From Ureibacillus manganicus DSM 26584 (GTDB lineage Bacteria > Bacillota > Bacilli > Bacillales_A > Planococcaceae), in the NCBI RefSeq assembly GCF_000772945.1, contig NZ_JPVN01000013.1:60815-124814 (forward strand): 64,000 nucleotides of DNA, written 5' to 3'. The position numbers and the translations under genes were made by a program. Of the stretch, positions 38,747 through 48,050 are shown in pieces; the first letter of the stretch is position 1, and each line of letters begins with the position of its first letter. The notes below the pieces were generated by a model. It was not told the origin of the DNA. It made no database searches and worked only from the letters and a program-made list of their open reading frames with translations.

Positions 38747-40153
38747 TTGGATACAACCTTAGCGAGACAAACAGAAAAACACCCTCCTGGATTATATCTG
38801 TTATTTATGACAGAAATGTGGGAGCGTTTTAGTTATTATGGCATGAGAGCAATCCTAATTCTCTACTTAACAAAGTCGTTAATTAGTGGTGGATTAGGTA
38901 TGGATGAAGGTACGGCTCTTATGTTATACGGATTTTTTACTGGAGCAGTTTATTTTACACCATTAATCGGTGGTTTTCTTTCTGATAGATATTTAGGTCA
39001 ACGATTAGCTATTACAATCGGTGGTATTACGATGGCATTAGGAAACTTTGTTCTATTTGCCAACCAAAGTTTCACTGCCGTATATATTGGATTAGGTCTA
39101 CTTATTATAGGAAACGGGTTTTTTAAACCAAATATTTCTACTATAGTAGGGGAACTTTATGGGCCAACAGACAAACGTCGTGATGCTGCCTTTACGATTT
39201 TCTATATGGGAATTAATACAGGTGCATTCTTTGCCCCACTATTGATAGGCGCGATTACTGATAAATGGTTTGCCATATCAACAAATGGAATCATTGAGTA
39301 CGGTTATAAATACGGATTCCTTGCTTCTGCAATCGGGATGGTTATTGGACAAATTCTATTTAATGCATTAGGAAATCGATTCTTAGGTGATATCGGTAAA
39401 AAACCAGTTGGTAAACCGGAAGTGTCTACCTCTGGTGAAGTAGAAAAACAAAAGTTAACTAAGAAAGAGAAAAACAGAACGAAAGTAATTTTCATCTTAG
39501 CTGCATTTGTTGTTTTCTTCTGGGCTGGATTTGAACAAGCTGGTGGAGCACTTAGCATTTACACAGATAAATTTATTGACCGTACAGTTTTCGGATGGGA
39601 AATTCCAACATCTTGGTTCCAATCGGTTAACCCATTATTCATTATTTTATTAGCTCCAATTGTTTCGATGCTTTGGGTTAAATTATCAAATTCGAAACGC
39701 GGTGATCTTCCAGTTCCTACAAAAATGGGGATCGGTATGATCTTACTTGGGGTCGGGTTTATCGTCCTATTATTTGCAATTATGCAAACTGGTAGCGATG
39801 AAACGAACATCACAGTAAAAGCGAATATTATGTTTATTGTCATGACTTACTTCTTCCATACAATCGGTGAGTTATTCTTATCACCTGTAGGCTTATCCTT
39901 TGTAAGTAAATATGCACCTATTAAGTTTGCATCATTATTAATGGCGGTTTGGATGGCAAGTTCTTTTGTTGCCAATATCCTTGCTGGTCAACTAGGTGCA
40001 GTCACTTCCAGTCTTGGATATTTTGAAGTATTTGCAGTCATTGGAGCTGCAGTTATCGTCCTTGGTCTAATACTTCTATCACTATCTAAGAAATTAGTGA
40101 AAATGTTAGGCGACGATGAAGTTGAACATGAAGGAACTGTAAAAGCAAATTAA
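38747..40153 (+). CDS. POT/PTR-family peptide:H+ symporter
   Basis: Proton-coupled di/tripeptide importer, 468 residues and about 14 membrane segments. The family motif EMWERFSYYG (about 22-31; ExxERFxYY binds protons) and FYMGINTGAFF (about 148-158, the FYxxINxG signature) are both present, close to DtpT and YclF. The start is TTG at 38747, seven bases after TGGAGGG; no ATG is available nearby. It is transcribed alone with a strong terminator. Confidence 0.93.
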   Translation: MDTTLARQTEKHPPGLYLLFMTEMWERFSYYGMRAILILYLTKSLISGGLGMDEGTALMLYGFFTGAVYFTPLIGGFLSDRYLGQRLAITIGGITMALGNFVLFANQSFTAVYIGLGLLIIGNGFFKPNISTIVGELYGPTDKRRDAAFTIFYMGINTGAFFAPLLIGAITDKWFAISTNGIIEYGYKYGFLASAIGMVIGQILFNALGNRFLGDIGKKPVGKPEVSTSGEVEKQKLTKKEKNRTKVIFILAAFVVFFWAGFEQAGGALSIYTDKFIDRTVFGWEIPTSWFQSVNPLFIILLAPIVSMLWVKLSNSKRGDLPVPTKMGIGMILLGVGFIVLLFAIMQTGSDETNITVKANIMFIVMTYFFHTIGELFLSPVGLSFVSKYAPIKFASLLMAVWMASSFVANILAGQLGAVTSSLGYFEVFAVIGAAVIVLGLILLSLSKKLVKMLGDDEVEHEGTVKAN

Positions 40154-40166
40154 TATATACATGATT

Positions 40167-40199
40167 AAAAGGTCAGCCATGTACTTGGCTGGCCTTTTT
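40167..40199 (+). terminator. Terminator after the peptide transporter
   Basis: AAAAGGTCAGCCA (40167-40179) pairs with TGGCTGGCCTTTTT (40186-40199), leaving T5 at the end. Confidence 0.85.
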
Positions 40200-40213
40200 C
40201 TCGGTTTGAATTT

Positions 40214-40246
40214 AAAAAATGGCTTATCGAATTACGACAAGCCAAT
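40214..40246 (-). terminator. Terminator after the DinB/YfiT gene
   Basis: TGGCTT-a-TCG and CGA-c-AAGCCA (40220-40243) form a stem that on the minus strand is followed by six T (A tract 40214-40219). Confidence 0.75.
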
Positions 40247-40259
40247 TTTAAATATCTTG

Positions 40260-40769
40260 TTATAGTGATAATGCAATTTTAATATGGGCTAAATGATGTT
40301 CTTCATGCCAACATAATTTCGCAAGTTTTTTAGAAACTTTTACTTCACCGTTTGTTTGGTGAGTAAAGATGCGATCTAATTGTTCCTCAGTTAAAGTATT
40401 ACCTAAAGATACAATTCGTTCATTTATTCCTTCTAGCATTCTAATAGAACTTTCTACAGGAAGCTCTGTATCTGGTTGAATTGCCCACTTTTCTTCATCA
40501 AACCCAGGTACTGTAGGATTATCATCTGTTAATGCAAGCTTCAAACGCTGATACATATTTAGCTGAGAATCTGCAATGTGATGAACAAGTTGGCGAACAT
40601 TCCATGCACCATCACGATATGTTTTGCCTAACTCCTCATCATTTAAAGAGTCAACAGTTTCTCTTAGTCGAGTTGTATAAGTCGCTATTTTCTCTAGCCA
40701 TTCTTGGACATTTTCTAAGGTTACTTTTTCAGGAACTTGTAATTCCCCAATCGGGTATTTTACATTCAT
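40260..40769 (-). CDS. DinB/YfiT-family metal-dependent transferase
   Basis: A 169-residue four-helix-bundle protein of the YfiT group (putative bacillithiol transferase). The three metal ligands are seen as His in LVHHIADS (about 63-70) and HEEHHLAHI near the C-terminus (about 154-162). It begins MNVKYPIGELQVPE, typical of YfiT. The start at 40769 follows AAAGAGGG; the frame is open 20 codons further without a ribosome site. The enzyme probably detoxifies electrophiles with bacillithiol, a family-level inference. Confidence 0.85.
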   Translation of the reverse strand: MNVKYPIGELQVPEKVTLENVQEWLEKIATYTTRLRETVDSLNDEELGKTYRDGAWNVRQLVHHIADSQLNMYQRLKLALTDDNPTVPGFDEEKWAIQPDTELPVESSIRMLEGINERIVSLGNTLTEEQLDRIFTHQTNGEVKVSKKLAKLCWHEEHHLAHIKIALSL

Positions 40770-40835
40770 TTTCGATCCCTCTTTATCTATTTGTAATATC
40801 TTCTTCAAAAGGCTAGTTACTAAAATCAATAGTAA

Positions 40836-42356
40836 TTAATTATTTATCTTTTCTTCTTCCAATAACATTGTACCTTTTTCTTTTAGGTTAGTATGGAATG
40901 AGAATGCTTTTTCTAGAATGTGTGGTGTATGACCGCCCACTTTCTCTTTTGCTTCCTCAAAGTACGCACGTAATTGTGGTCTGTAAGATGGATGTGCGAT
41001 TTCAATAAGTTTTTCTGCACGCTTCACTGGTGGAAGTCCGCGAAGATCTGCATATCCTTGCTCAGTTACAATTACGTCTACGTCGTGCTCTGTATGGTCA
41101 GCATGTGAAACAAATGGAACGATTGCTGAGATTGCTCCGTTTTTCGCTAAAGAAGGTGTTACAAAGATTGTGATTCTCGCGTTACGAGCAAAATCACCAG
41201 AACCACCAATTCCGTTCATCACTCTAGTTCCACTTACGTGAGTAGAGTTAACGTTTCCGTAGATATCTACTTCAAGAGCAGTGTTAAATGAGATTACACC
41301 TAAACGACGGATTACTTCTGGGTGATTAGAGATTTCTTGAGGTCTGAACATAATTTTCCCTTTGTATTTCTCTAAATCTTCAGCTAGTGATTCTACACGT
41401 TTCTTAGAAAGTGAGAATGCTGTACCCACTGCAAATTTAACAACACCCGCATCTATAAGATCAAATACGCCATCTTGTAAAACTTCAGAAGCTACTTCAA
41501 TATCTTTAAATTGAGAAGTTTTCATGCCATTAAGAACGGCATTCGCAACTGACCCTACACCAGATTGTAGTGGTGCTAAAGAATTTGATAATCTTCCTTC
41601 TTTTACTTCATTCGCAAAGAACTCTAATAAGTTATCTGCAATTTGTTGTGTTTCTTCATTTGGCTCAAATAATGGTGATGGAATATCAGGCTGTTCTGAT
41701 AATACAATACCTTTTACTTTAGCCGGATCTACTTTAATTCCGATTTCTCCGATTCTATCACCTACGCTATAAATCGGAATTTCTCTACGCTCACCTTGTT
41801 CTTTTAGTACATAGATATCATGAAGACCTTCGTACGCACTAGGAGCAGTTGTATTGATTTCAATGATAACGTTTTCAGCTTTTTCGACAAAAATTGGTGA
41901 GTTACCTACAGAACCCGTTGGAATAATTAAACCATCTTCAGTAATCGCAGCTGCTTCGATAATTGCATAATCGATTTTACCTAAAGTACCTTTTCTAACT
42001 TCTTCTGCTGTATGTGATAAATGCTGGTCAATATAGAAAAGTTCACCTGCATTAATTTTATTACGCATAACAGCGTTACCTTGGTAAGGAACACGTAAAT
42101 TAATGATTCCTGCTTCAGCCATAGATTGGTCAGCAGTTGGTCCTAATGATGCTCCAGTATAAAGGTTAACTTTGAATTTCTCATTTTCACCGCGCTTAGA
42201 AAGAGCAAGTGGAAATTCTTTCGGCTCACCAAATAGTGTAAAACCACTCATTCCAAGGTTCATTCCGTCTTCGATCCATGATGCTGCTTCTTCAGCAGAA
42301 ACAACTTTGTCTAAAAACGCTTTGTTTCTGATAATTTGACTTAAATCTTTTCCCAT
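40836..42356 (-). CDS. Acetyl-CoA hydrolase/transferase family CoA-transferase (Cat1/AarC type)
   Basis: Class I CoA-transferase of about 506 residues, nearest in layout to succinyl-CoA:acetate CoA-transferase. Visible motifs are LQSGVGSVANAVL (about 263-275), SEVLQDG holding the likely catalytic Glu near residue 288, and GIGGSGDFARNA (about 383-394). ATG 42356 follows GGGGTGAT; a TTG two codons upstream is less well placed. The acceptor (acetate, propionate or other) is not determined by sequence. A LysR gene lies directly upstream in the same orientation and may control it. Confidence 0.9.
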   Translation of the reverse strand: MGKDLSQIIRNKAFLDKVVSAEEAASWIEDGMNLGMSGFTLFGEPKEFPLALSKRGENEKFKVNLYTGASLGPTADQSMAEAGIINLRVPYQGNAVMRNKINAGELFYIDQHLSHTAEEVRKGTLGKIDYAIIEAAAITEDGLIIPTGSVGNSPIFVEKAENVIIEINTTAPSAYEGLHDIYVLKEQGERREIPIYSVGDRIGEIGIKVDPAKVKGIVLSEQPDIPSPLFEPNEETQQIADNLLEFFANEVKEGRLSNSLAPLQSGVGSVANAVLNGMKTSQFKDIEVASEVLQDGVFDLIDAGVVKFAVGTAFSLSKKRVESLAEDLEKYKGKIMFRPQEISNHPEVIRRLGVISFNTALEVDIYGNVNSTHVSGTRVMNGIGGSGDFARNARITIFVTPSLAKNGAISAIVPFVSHADHTEHDVDVIVTEQGYADLRGLPPVKRAEKLIEIAHPSYRPQLRAYFEEAKEKVGGHTPHILEKAFSFHTNLKEKGTMLLEEEKINN

Positions 42357-42536
42357 TAACAATCACCCCGAATTAGTTTGTGTTTAGTATTTACATTTTA
42401 ACTTTTGGCAACCATAAATGTTATTGCCAAAGAGCAATCCCCATTGCATGAATATTCTCAGTTGTTCTACTTTCATTGTATAGATGACTACATTATAAGT
42501 CTATGTGTTCATTTCTATGATAATGATAGAAAAAAA

Positions 42537-43460
42537 CTATAATACAAAACTATGCAATGAATGCATTGCCTCTTTCTCTGTATTAAAGTGAAGTTTTTCG
42601 ATTTCACGTACCAATAACTTTATAAATTCACGGGATGCATAATGCATATAACAATTCTTTTTCATCACAAGGAAAACTTCTCTAGTCAAAGTTGGTTTTT
42701 CAATCTGTTGGAAGAATAAATCGTTCGTATCATAAAACTCAAACAATGTACGAGAAACAATGCTACGTCCAACGCCACTTCGAACTAGATTTAAAATGGA
42801 CTTAATACTAGATGTTTCAACAATAGGCTCTAATGTTTTATCAATTTCAGAACTAGCCTTATTCAACATTTTCCTACACTGATGCATACTTGGAAATAAA
42901 ATAAGTGGTCCATCTAAAACAGAAGTAAATTGGACTTTTTGTTCTTCACTCTTCTGATTACTGATAAGATAGAATTCCTCATCATACAGCTTCGTACCAT
43001 GCAGCAGGTCCTCTTGATTGAATTGGAAACTAATCCCGAAATCCGCTTGATTTTCTATGACTACCTTTTCTACTTGATCTGTCGATTCAACAAACACTCT
43101 AATGTTCGGATAAAGCTGGTTAAATGGAATACACAATGTCGTTACTAAATCAGTTATTTCCCCTGGTAACACAGCAATTTTCAATTCTCCGATTTCACCT
43201 TTAGAGAATGCGGCAATTTGAGAAGATATATTTTGGATAGAATTTTGAATATTTAATGCCTCTTGTTGAACAATTTCTCCTACCTTTGTCAGTTCAATTT
43301 TCTTGCCAACACGGTTAAAAAGCGAATATCCTATCTCTTTTTCAAGCATCTTAATTTGATGACTTAAAGTGGGTTGTGAAATACCTAATTTTTCAGCTGC
43401 TTTTGTAAAATGTAGTTCTTCACTAACCATCAAAAAATATTCCAAATGTCGCAATTCCAA
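42537..43460 (-). CDS. LysR-family transcriptional regulator
   Basis: A 307-residue LysR protein: N-terminal helix-turn-helix (FTKAAEKLGISQPTLSHQI, about 17-35) and an effector domain. The start is taken as TTG 43460 (MELRHLEYFLMVSEE), served by GAGGAG; a GTG three codons upstream overlaps that ribosome site. It points toward the CoA-transferase gene with about 180 bases between, so control of that gene is plausible. No other target is visible. A CysL/CbbR or acid-responsive role cannot be told. Confidence 0.88.
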   Translation of the reverse strand: MELRHLEYFLMVSEELHFTKAAEKLGISQPTLSHQIKMLEKEIGYSLFNRVGKKIELTKVGEIVQQEALNIQNSIQNISSQIAAFSKGEIGELKIAVLPGEITDLVTTLCIPFNQLYPNIRVFVESTDQVEKVVIENQADFGISFQFNQEDLLHGTKLYDEEFYLISNQKSEEQKVQFTSVLDGPLILFPSMHQCRKMLNKASSEIDKTLEPIVETSSIKSILNLVRSGVGRSIVSRTLFEFYDTNDLFFQQIEKPTLTREVFLVMKKNCYMHYASREFIKLLVREIEKLHFNTEKEAMHSLHSFVL

Positions 43461-43613
43461 ACTTCCCACTCCTCTCTAGTAACTTTCTATATCCATGTAT
43501 ATTTATCTAAGAATCTAGTTATTAAGTTATTCTTTATTATAAGAATTATCACACAATTTCCCATATAAAAGCAAAAAGAGTGCAAGTCAAATTTAATTTA
43601 GTTAGATTTAACA

Positions 43614-43652
43614 TCAAAAAAGAGCACTAATCATAATTGATCAATGCCCTTT
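43614..43652 (-). terminator. Terminator after the flavoprotein reductase gene
   Basis: A long imperfect stem (AAAAGAGCA..TCA with TGATCAATGCCCTTTT) spans 43614-43652 and on the minus strand ends in T6. It starts just after the gene's stop. Confidence 0.75.
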
Positions 43653-43657
43653 TCCTA

Positions 43658-44374
43658 TTAAACTGTAAAATTAGAAGACAAAAAATTAGGTAGTTGATTT
43701 TCCCGCTTATCGAGCATAATCTGTTCTGGTTGGATGCCTTGTTCACGCAGCACTTCGATGTTTTGTACTAGGAAATCATCACTGCCTACCACATAGAAGA
43801 TACCTTCCTTGTCTGTAGCCAATGTTTTCACTACTTCATAATATTCTTTACGGTTATCAACGAATTGTGCCGCGAACTTTTTGTCAGGAGTGGATTTAAA
43901 AATATTAGTGAATAAGAAATCCTTTGACGAATCGATGTTCAAGGAATGAACTTGGTTTACGTTGTCAGCACGTTCAAAATATTCAAGTACAAGCGGTCTG
44001 AAAGTTGCTAAGCCAACTCCTGATGACAGCAGGTAAACATTTTTGTTTTCTCTTTTAAGAGGAACATTTGAATGAGTTTTAAATATAGCCACTTTATCGC
44101 CGACTTTAAGATTTCTTAAGATAGACTTAAACTCAGAGCATTGTTCTTTAATGCGTGTTGTAATACCAATTGCATTTTCGTAAGGCAGTGTAGAAATTGA
44201 CAAATGGCGCACCAGGCTTTTGTTCGGTTTATCTCCAGCATTGAATCCTTCCAATCCGAAGTGAGTGTGAGAACCTTCCTCCCATATAAAACCTTCTGGA
44301 ACTTCGAGCATATACGTTCTAACTTCTGGCGTTTCCTCAATAATCTTGTTTATTTTTGTCCAATATATTTGCAT
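43658..44374 (-). CDS. Ferredoxin-reductase-like FAD/NAD(P) flavoprotein
   Basis: A 238-residue FNR-fold protein. RHLSISTLP (about 56-64) is the FAD-binding RxxS motif, LLSSGVGLATFRPLV (about 115-129) is the nucleotide-binding loop, and VVGSDDFL (about 197-204) is the C-terminal NAD(P) region. No Fe-S ligands are present. A Fur-type box overlaps its promoter, so it is likely iron-repressed and could reduce ferric siderophore or haem-derived iron. It is a lone gene, and no siderophore genes are next to it. Confidence 0.8.
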   Translation of the reverse strand: MQIYWTKINKIIEETPEVRTYMLEVPEGFIWEEGSHTHFGLEGFNAGDKPNKSLVRHLSISTLPYENAIGITTRIKEQCSEFKSILRNLKVGDKVAIFKTHSNVPLKRENKNVYLLSSGVGLATFRPLVLEYFERADNVNQVHSLNIDSSKDFLFTNIFKSTPDKKFAAQFVDNRKEYYEVVKTLATDKEGIFYVVGSDDFLVQNIEVLREQGIQPEQIMLDKRENQLPNFLSSNFTV

Positions 44375-44412
44375 TGTATAATCCCCTTTTCAAATCTACA
44401 TCCTTATTTTAT

Positions 44413-44441
44413 ATTATACAATAATTGATAATCATTCTCAA
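44413..44441 (-). promoter_or_regulatory. Fur box overlapping a sigma-A promoter
   Basis: On the minus strand, TTGAGA (44441-44436) and TATAAT (44418-44413) are 17 bases apart. TGATAATCATTCTCA at 44426-44440 matches the 7-1-7 Fur/PerR core TGATAATNATTATCA with one mismatch and covers the -35 and spacer. Repression by iron-loaded Fur is the natural reading. Confidence 0.8.
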
Positions 44442-44781
44442 TTATTCGGATTGTTTGTTTTTAAATTTAAATGGAAAATTAAATTTCGACTTTTCAATAA
44501 GAAAGCGTGACGTGGCATAAGAAATGCAAATCAGTTTAATGGACAATATGGATGGAAATTCAAGCAGAAGTACATATTAGACCTCTCTATTTTAAAAAAC
44601 ATTTAGCAAAGCAATAGCGATTTAATATTATTTTTTAAATTACACAAACTAAATCACATCTAACAACTGAAATAGTTTTGGATTATTCTAAAAAAACTTA
44701 ATATTATTGCTTTTTATCAGACTATAGGCATCGTCCAACTTAGTTGTTATACTACAAGTTATTTTATATAAGGAGAAAGAA
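44442..44781. other. Intergenic region upstream of brnQ
   Basis: About 340 AT-rich bases. A TATACT -10-like box at 44748-44753 could serve brnQ, with a poor -35 at 17 bases. No T-box, CodY box or other leader was recognised, although brnQ genes are often CodY-regulated. Confidence 0.4.
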
Positions 44782-46098
44782 ATGCCTAAACTATCTAACC
44801 AAGAATTACTTATGATTATTTTTATGTTATTTTCTATGTTTTTCGGTGCAGGTAACTTAATTTTCCCTGCATTTTTAGGAAATTCAGCTGGGGTTGAATT
44901 GTGGATTTCACTATTAGGATTCATTATCACTGCGGTTGGCTTACCTATTTTAGGAGTCATTGCAATAGGAAAAGCTGGGAGCTTACATACACTAGCAACC
45001 CGCGTACACCCTTGGTTTGCAATCATATTCCCAGTATTAATTTATCTTTCAATCGGTCCTGGCTTAGCAATCCCTAGAGCGGGTACAGTAGCTTATGAAA
45101 TGAGTATCAAACCATTCTTACCGGAGAATTTAGCCGATAGTGTAATGATGTTATTTATTTATACTGTTGTATTTTTTGCAATTGTTTTATGGCTAAGCTT
45201 ATCACCATCAAAACTTGTAGACCGTTTTGGTAAGCTATTAACACCGATATTATTAGTTCTTATTGTCATCATCTTTGTAAAAGCTATTTTTACACCAGTA
45301 AATCCTTATGCATCCGCAACCGAGTTATATGCAACGAATGGTTTCTTCCAAGGTTTCCTAGATGGCTATCTAACTATGGATGCTCTTGCTGCACTTGTAT
45401 ATGGAATTGTCGTGGTCAATACAATTCGTGCAAAAGGAATAAAAGACAATGCTTCCATTTCGAAATACATGCTGTTTGCTGGACTTGGAGCAGGGATTTT
45501 ATTAGCTGTCATCTACGGTATTTTGACTTACTTAGGTGCATCGGTATCTTCTATTGAACAATTAGATAACGGTGCCGAAGTATTAACCGTTGTTATGAAT
45601 CAGTTGTTCGGCCCAACTGGGATTATATTATTGGGACTATTATTTACAATTGCCTGCCTATGTGTATCGATTAGTTTAGTTATTTCATGCGGTGAATACT
45701 TCTCGAAACTATTACCTATTTTCACTTATAAAGTTTGGGCTGCGATTACTGCCCTTGTGAGCTTTTCAGTGGCAAATTTAGGTTTAAATCAGATTTTGGC
45801 TATTTCTGTACCTATTTTAGGGATGATTTACCCTTTAGCAATTGTCTTAATTGTTTTAGGATTATTCAATCGTTATTTAAATCATTCAATTTATTTTTCT
45901 GCCATCGTTTTTACAGCCATTTTTAGTATAGTTGAAACTATAAATGTAACTTTCTTAGACAAATCTTTATCAAAGACATTAACATTCATCCCTCTTTACG
46001 ATCAAGGTGTTGGTTGGGTTATACCGGCTATCATTTGGATTGTTGTTGGTGGTGTAATTGGGATAGGGAAAAATATTAAACCAGAAGATATTACTTAG
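44782..46098 (+). CDS. brnQ: Branched-chain amino acid:cation symporter BrnQ
   Basis: A 438-residue LIVCS-family carrier for leucine, isoleucine and valine, with 12 membrane segments. The N-terminal FFGAGNLIFPAFLG (about 21-34) and SIGPGLAIPRAGTVAYE (about 93-109) motifs are diagnostic. ATG follows AAGGAGAAAGAA. It is a single gene with a strong terminator 11 bases after its stop. Confidence 0.95.
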   Translation: MPKLSNQELLMIIFMLFSMFFGAGNLIFPAFLGNSAGVELWISLLGFIITAVGLPILGVIAIGKAGSLHTLATRVHPWFAIIFPVLIYLSIGPGLAIPRAGTVAYEMSIKPFLPENLADSVMMLFIYTVVFFAIVLWLSLSPSKLVDRFGKLLTPILLVLIVIIFVKAIFTPVNPYASATELYATNGFFQGFLDGYLTMDALAALVYGIVVVNTIRAKGIKDNASISKYMLFAGLGAGILLAVIYGILTYLGASVSSIEQLDNGAEVLTVVMNQLFGPTGIILLGLLFTIACLCVSISLVISCGEYFSKLLPIFTYKVWAAITALVSFSVANLGLNQILAISVPILGMIYPLAIVLIVLGLFNRYLNHSIYFSAIVFTAIFSIVETINVTFLDKSLSKTLTFIPLYDQGVGWVIPAIIWIVVGGVIGIGKNIKPEDIT

Positions 46099-46108
46099 GG
46101 GGTCCTAG

Positions 46109-46146
46109 CGCTAGTCAAAAATAATTTTGACTGGCGTTTTTCTTTT
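46109..46146 (+). terminator. Terminator after brnQ
   Basis: CGCTAGTCAAAA (46109-46120) pairs with TTTTGACTGGCG (46125-46136), followed by TTTTTCTTTT. Confidence 0.85.
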
Positions 46147-46220
46147 AGAAATAAATAGAGGGATTATACACTTTTTATTGAATTATTAAGCAGTTAAACC
46201 TTAAAGGAGCTAGATAAAAA

Positions 46221-46697
46221 GTGTCTTTATTCACCATACTTGTGGCCGATCAACCATTGACCGAAGTGGATCATAGCGGCATAACTAAAATTACTGTAAG
46301 AGAATTGAAAAAGTTATACCCAATAACAGAAAATACACCAGTGCAAGCATGGCATACGATGGACGATGATGCTCATGTTCTACATGCACCAGACGAATCT
46401 GCCTTCGGACAATTAAGAGTCGCTTTATGCAAAGTACCACCTTATGATTTAGAGTTTTATAGCGAAAAAGAATACATATATTGGGTCGAAGGAAATTGGA
46501 ATGAAAAGTTTTTAAATGATTTTTGGGAATATATAAAGAAGGAATTTTCATCGAGTCAAAACGTTGAGTTGTTGAGGTTTTGGGCAGGCGATGGGGAACA
46601 GAAATTGAAAAAGCTTTCTATACCTATTAATGAAATTGAATTGCATGATCTTGAAGGAGTAAAACTTGAAGATAAAATTCGGGTTAGGTTTATATAG
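46221..46697 (+). CDS. Hypothetical protein, 158 residues
   Basis: I do not recognise this protein. It starts at GTG 46221, 11 bases after AAAGGAG. It has no signal peptide, membrane segment, Cys motif or obvious repeat. Mixed alpha/beta composition and a Trp-rich centre (YWVEGNWNEKFLNDFWEY, about 88-105) suggest a small soluble domain. It is isolated between the brnQ terminator and repeat array 2, and no terminator follows before that array. Codon use looks like its neighbours, so it is probably a real gene. Confidence 0.65.
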   Translation: MSLFTILVADQPLTEVDHSGITKITVRELKKLYPITENTPVQAWHTMDDDAHVLHAPDESAFGQLRVALCKVPPYDLEFYSEKEYIYWVEGNWNEKFLNDFWEYIKKEFSSSQNVELLRFWAGDGEQKLKKLSIPINEIELHDLEGVKLEDKIRVRFI

Positions 46698-46771
46698 GTT
46701 GAAATTAAATTGATACTAATTGAAATTTGGGGTATTTTAAAACATGAAGTGTTCCGTGAAGGGGGGTTATG

Positions 46772-47223
46772 AGACATCCCGCTTCACTTTACACCTCAAG
46801 TGTCTTTATAGTCATGTTATTTGGACAACTCGGCTTCACTTTACACCTCAAGTGTCTTAATAGTTATGTTATTTGGACATCTCCGCTTCACTTTACACTC
46901 AAGTGTCTTAATAGTCATGTTATTTGGACATCTCCGATTCACTTTACACCTCAAGTGTCTCAATAGTCATGTTATTTGGACATCTCCGCTTCACTTTACA
47001 CCTCAAGTGTCTCAATAGTCATGTTATTTGGACATCTCTGCTTCACTTTACACCTCAAGTGTCTTAATAGTCATGTTATTTAGACATCTCCGCTTCACCT
47101 TACACCTCAAGTGTCTTAATAGTCATGTTATTTGGACATCTCCGCTTCACTTTACACCTCAAGTGTCTTAATAGTCATGTTATTTGGACATCTAAGCTTC
47201 ACTTTACATATCAACTGTCTAAT
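46772..47223. repeat. Tandem repeat array 2: nine units of 52 bp
   Basis: The box GCTTCAC (or close variants) recurs at 46781, 46833, 46885, 46936, 46988, 47040, 47092, 47144 and 47196, so the period is 52 bp with a single 51. Units read GCTTCACTTTACACCTC, then AAGTGTCTTAATAGTCATG and TTATTTGGACATCTCC. Internal dyads are weak (CACTT/AAGTG, ATGT/ACAT). The last unit is degenerate. The sequence is unrelated to array 1. It fills the gap between two convergent genes; apparent frames through it are not genes, because the step is not a multiple of three. Confidence 0.95.
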
Positions 47224-47283
47224 AAATCGTACTAAGTACTAAGCTAGATCCTTAAGTGGTACTTCCCCCAAATATCCCAAAAC

Positions 47284-47313
47284 ACAAAAAAGAAGCCAAC
47301 ATTTCGGCTTCTT
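47284..47313 (-). terminator. Terminator after the CoxG-like gene
   Basis: AAGAAGCC (47290-47297) pairs with GGCTTCTT (47306-47313); on the minus strand the stem is followed by a T run (A tract from 47286). Confidence 0.8.
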
Positions 47314-47323
47314 CTTTAAAATA

Positions 47324-47764
47324 CTATGAAAATACTACAATTTTACGAGCAATGGATTCTGTTAAACGAGATGCTACCTTTGGAACAGCCCATTTAATGA
47401 TTGGCGTTAATAACGCGCCTGAGATTCCACCGGCATTTACTTCTACCGTACAAGTCATTGTAGTTTTCCCACTCAACTCTTCAGCAGTAAAATGCCCGCT
47501 ACCCGTAAAATTATCAGATAACCCTTTTAACTCAAACTTAATATTTGAAGGTTCGTTCCATTCCGTAATGTCTACTTGAGCTTGAATTGTTTTCTTAATC
47601 CCTTTTACGTTACCTTCAAAAGTCCAAATCGATTGCTTTTCATCAATGATTTCATGTTCTTTATAAGCTGGCACTGCTGTTGCCCATTTTTCTAGATCGC
47701 TAACATACTCCCAAACTGCTTGTACATCTACTGGAATTTCTACTGTATGTGTTCCCGTTGCCAT
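47324..47764 (-). CDS. CoxG/SRPBCC-family small-ligand-binding protein
   Basis: A 146-residue START-like (SRPBCC) protein of the CoxG group: VEIPVDVQAVWEYVSDLEKWATAVP at the N-terminus (split here, residues 7-31) and a long C-terminal helix. CoxG anchors CO dehydrogenase maturation in some bacteria, but in Bacillales these proteins are widespread without CO genes, and none are seen here. The start at 47764 is preceded by GTAGGG at proper spacing; ATGs three and eighteen bases upstream are less likely. Confidence 0.8.
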   Translation of the reverse strand: MATGTHTVEIPVDVQAVWEYVSDLEKWATAVPAYKEHEIIDEKQSIWTFEGNVKGIKKTIQAQVDITEWNEPSNIKFELKGLSDNFTGSGHFTAEELSGKTTMTCTVEVNAGGISGALLTPIIKWAVPKVASRLTESIARKIVVFS

Positions 47765-48050
47765 CATAATCCCTACTTTCATTGCAATATATGTAATTTA
47801 TATTTCTATAAAATCTAATTATTACACAAAAAGTATAAACTTACATTACTATCTATTCAAAATATCTATGAATAAAATATATCTCCCCACCAAAAGTTAA
47901 CCTTTACACAGCTAGTTTTATCACTCCAATGTTTACCACGAAAAAAATTAGTTTAAAAACGTCTTCTGATTACAATCATATTAGGTGGAATTTCTTTTAC
48001 AATTACTAGTGCTGTTATTGTAATATATGAAGTAATGGAGGTTGTTTTTA

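Noticed and set aside
44442..44781. CodY box or T-box upstream of brnQ
   Set aside because: AATTTAAATGGAAAATTAAA near 44460 lacks the CodY consensus AATTTTCWGAAAATT, and no T-box core GGTGGNACC is present.
46769..47018. Two overlapping 65-codon frames inside array 2
   Set aside because: They restate the 52-bp repeat in different frames and carry no start signals; they are by-products of the repeat.
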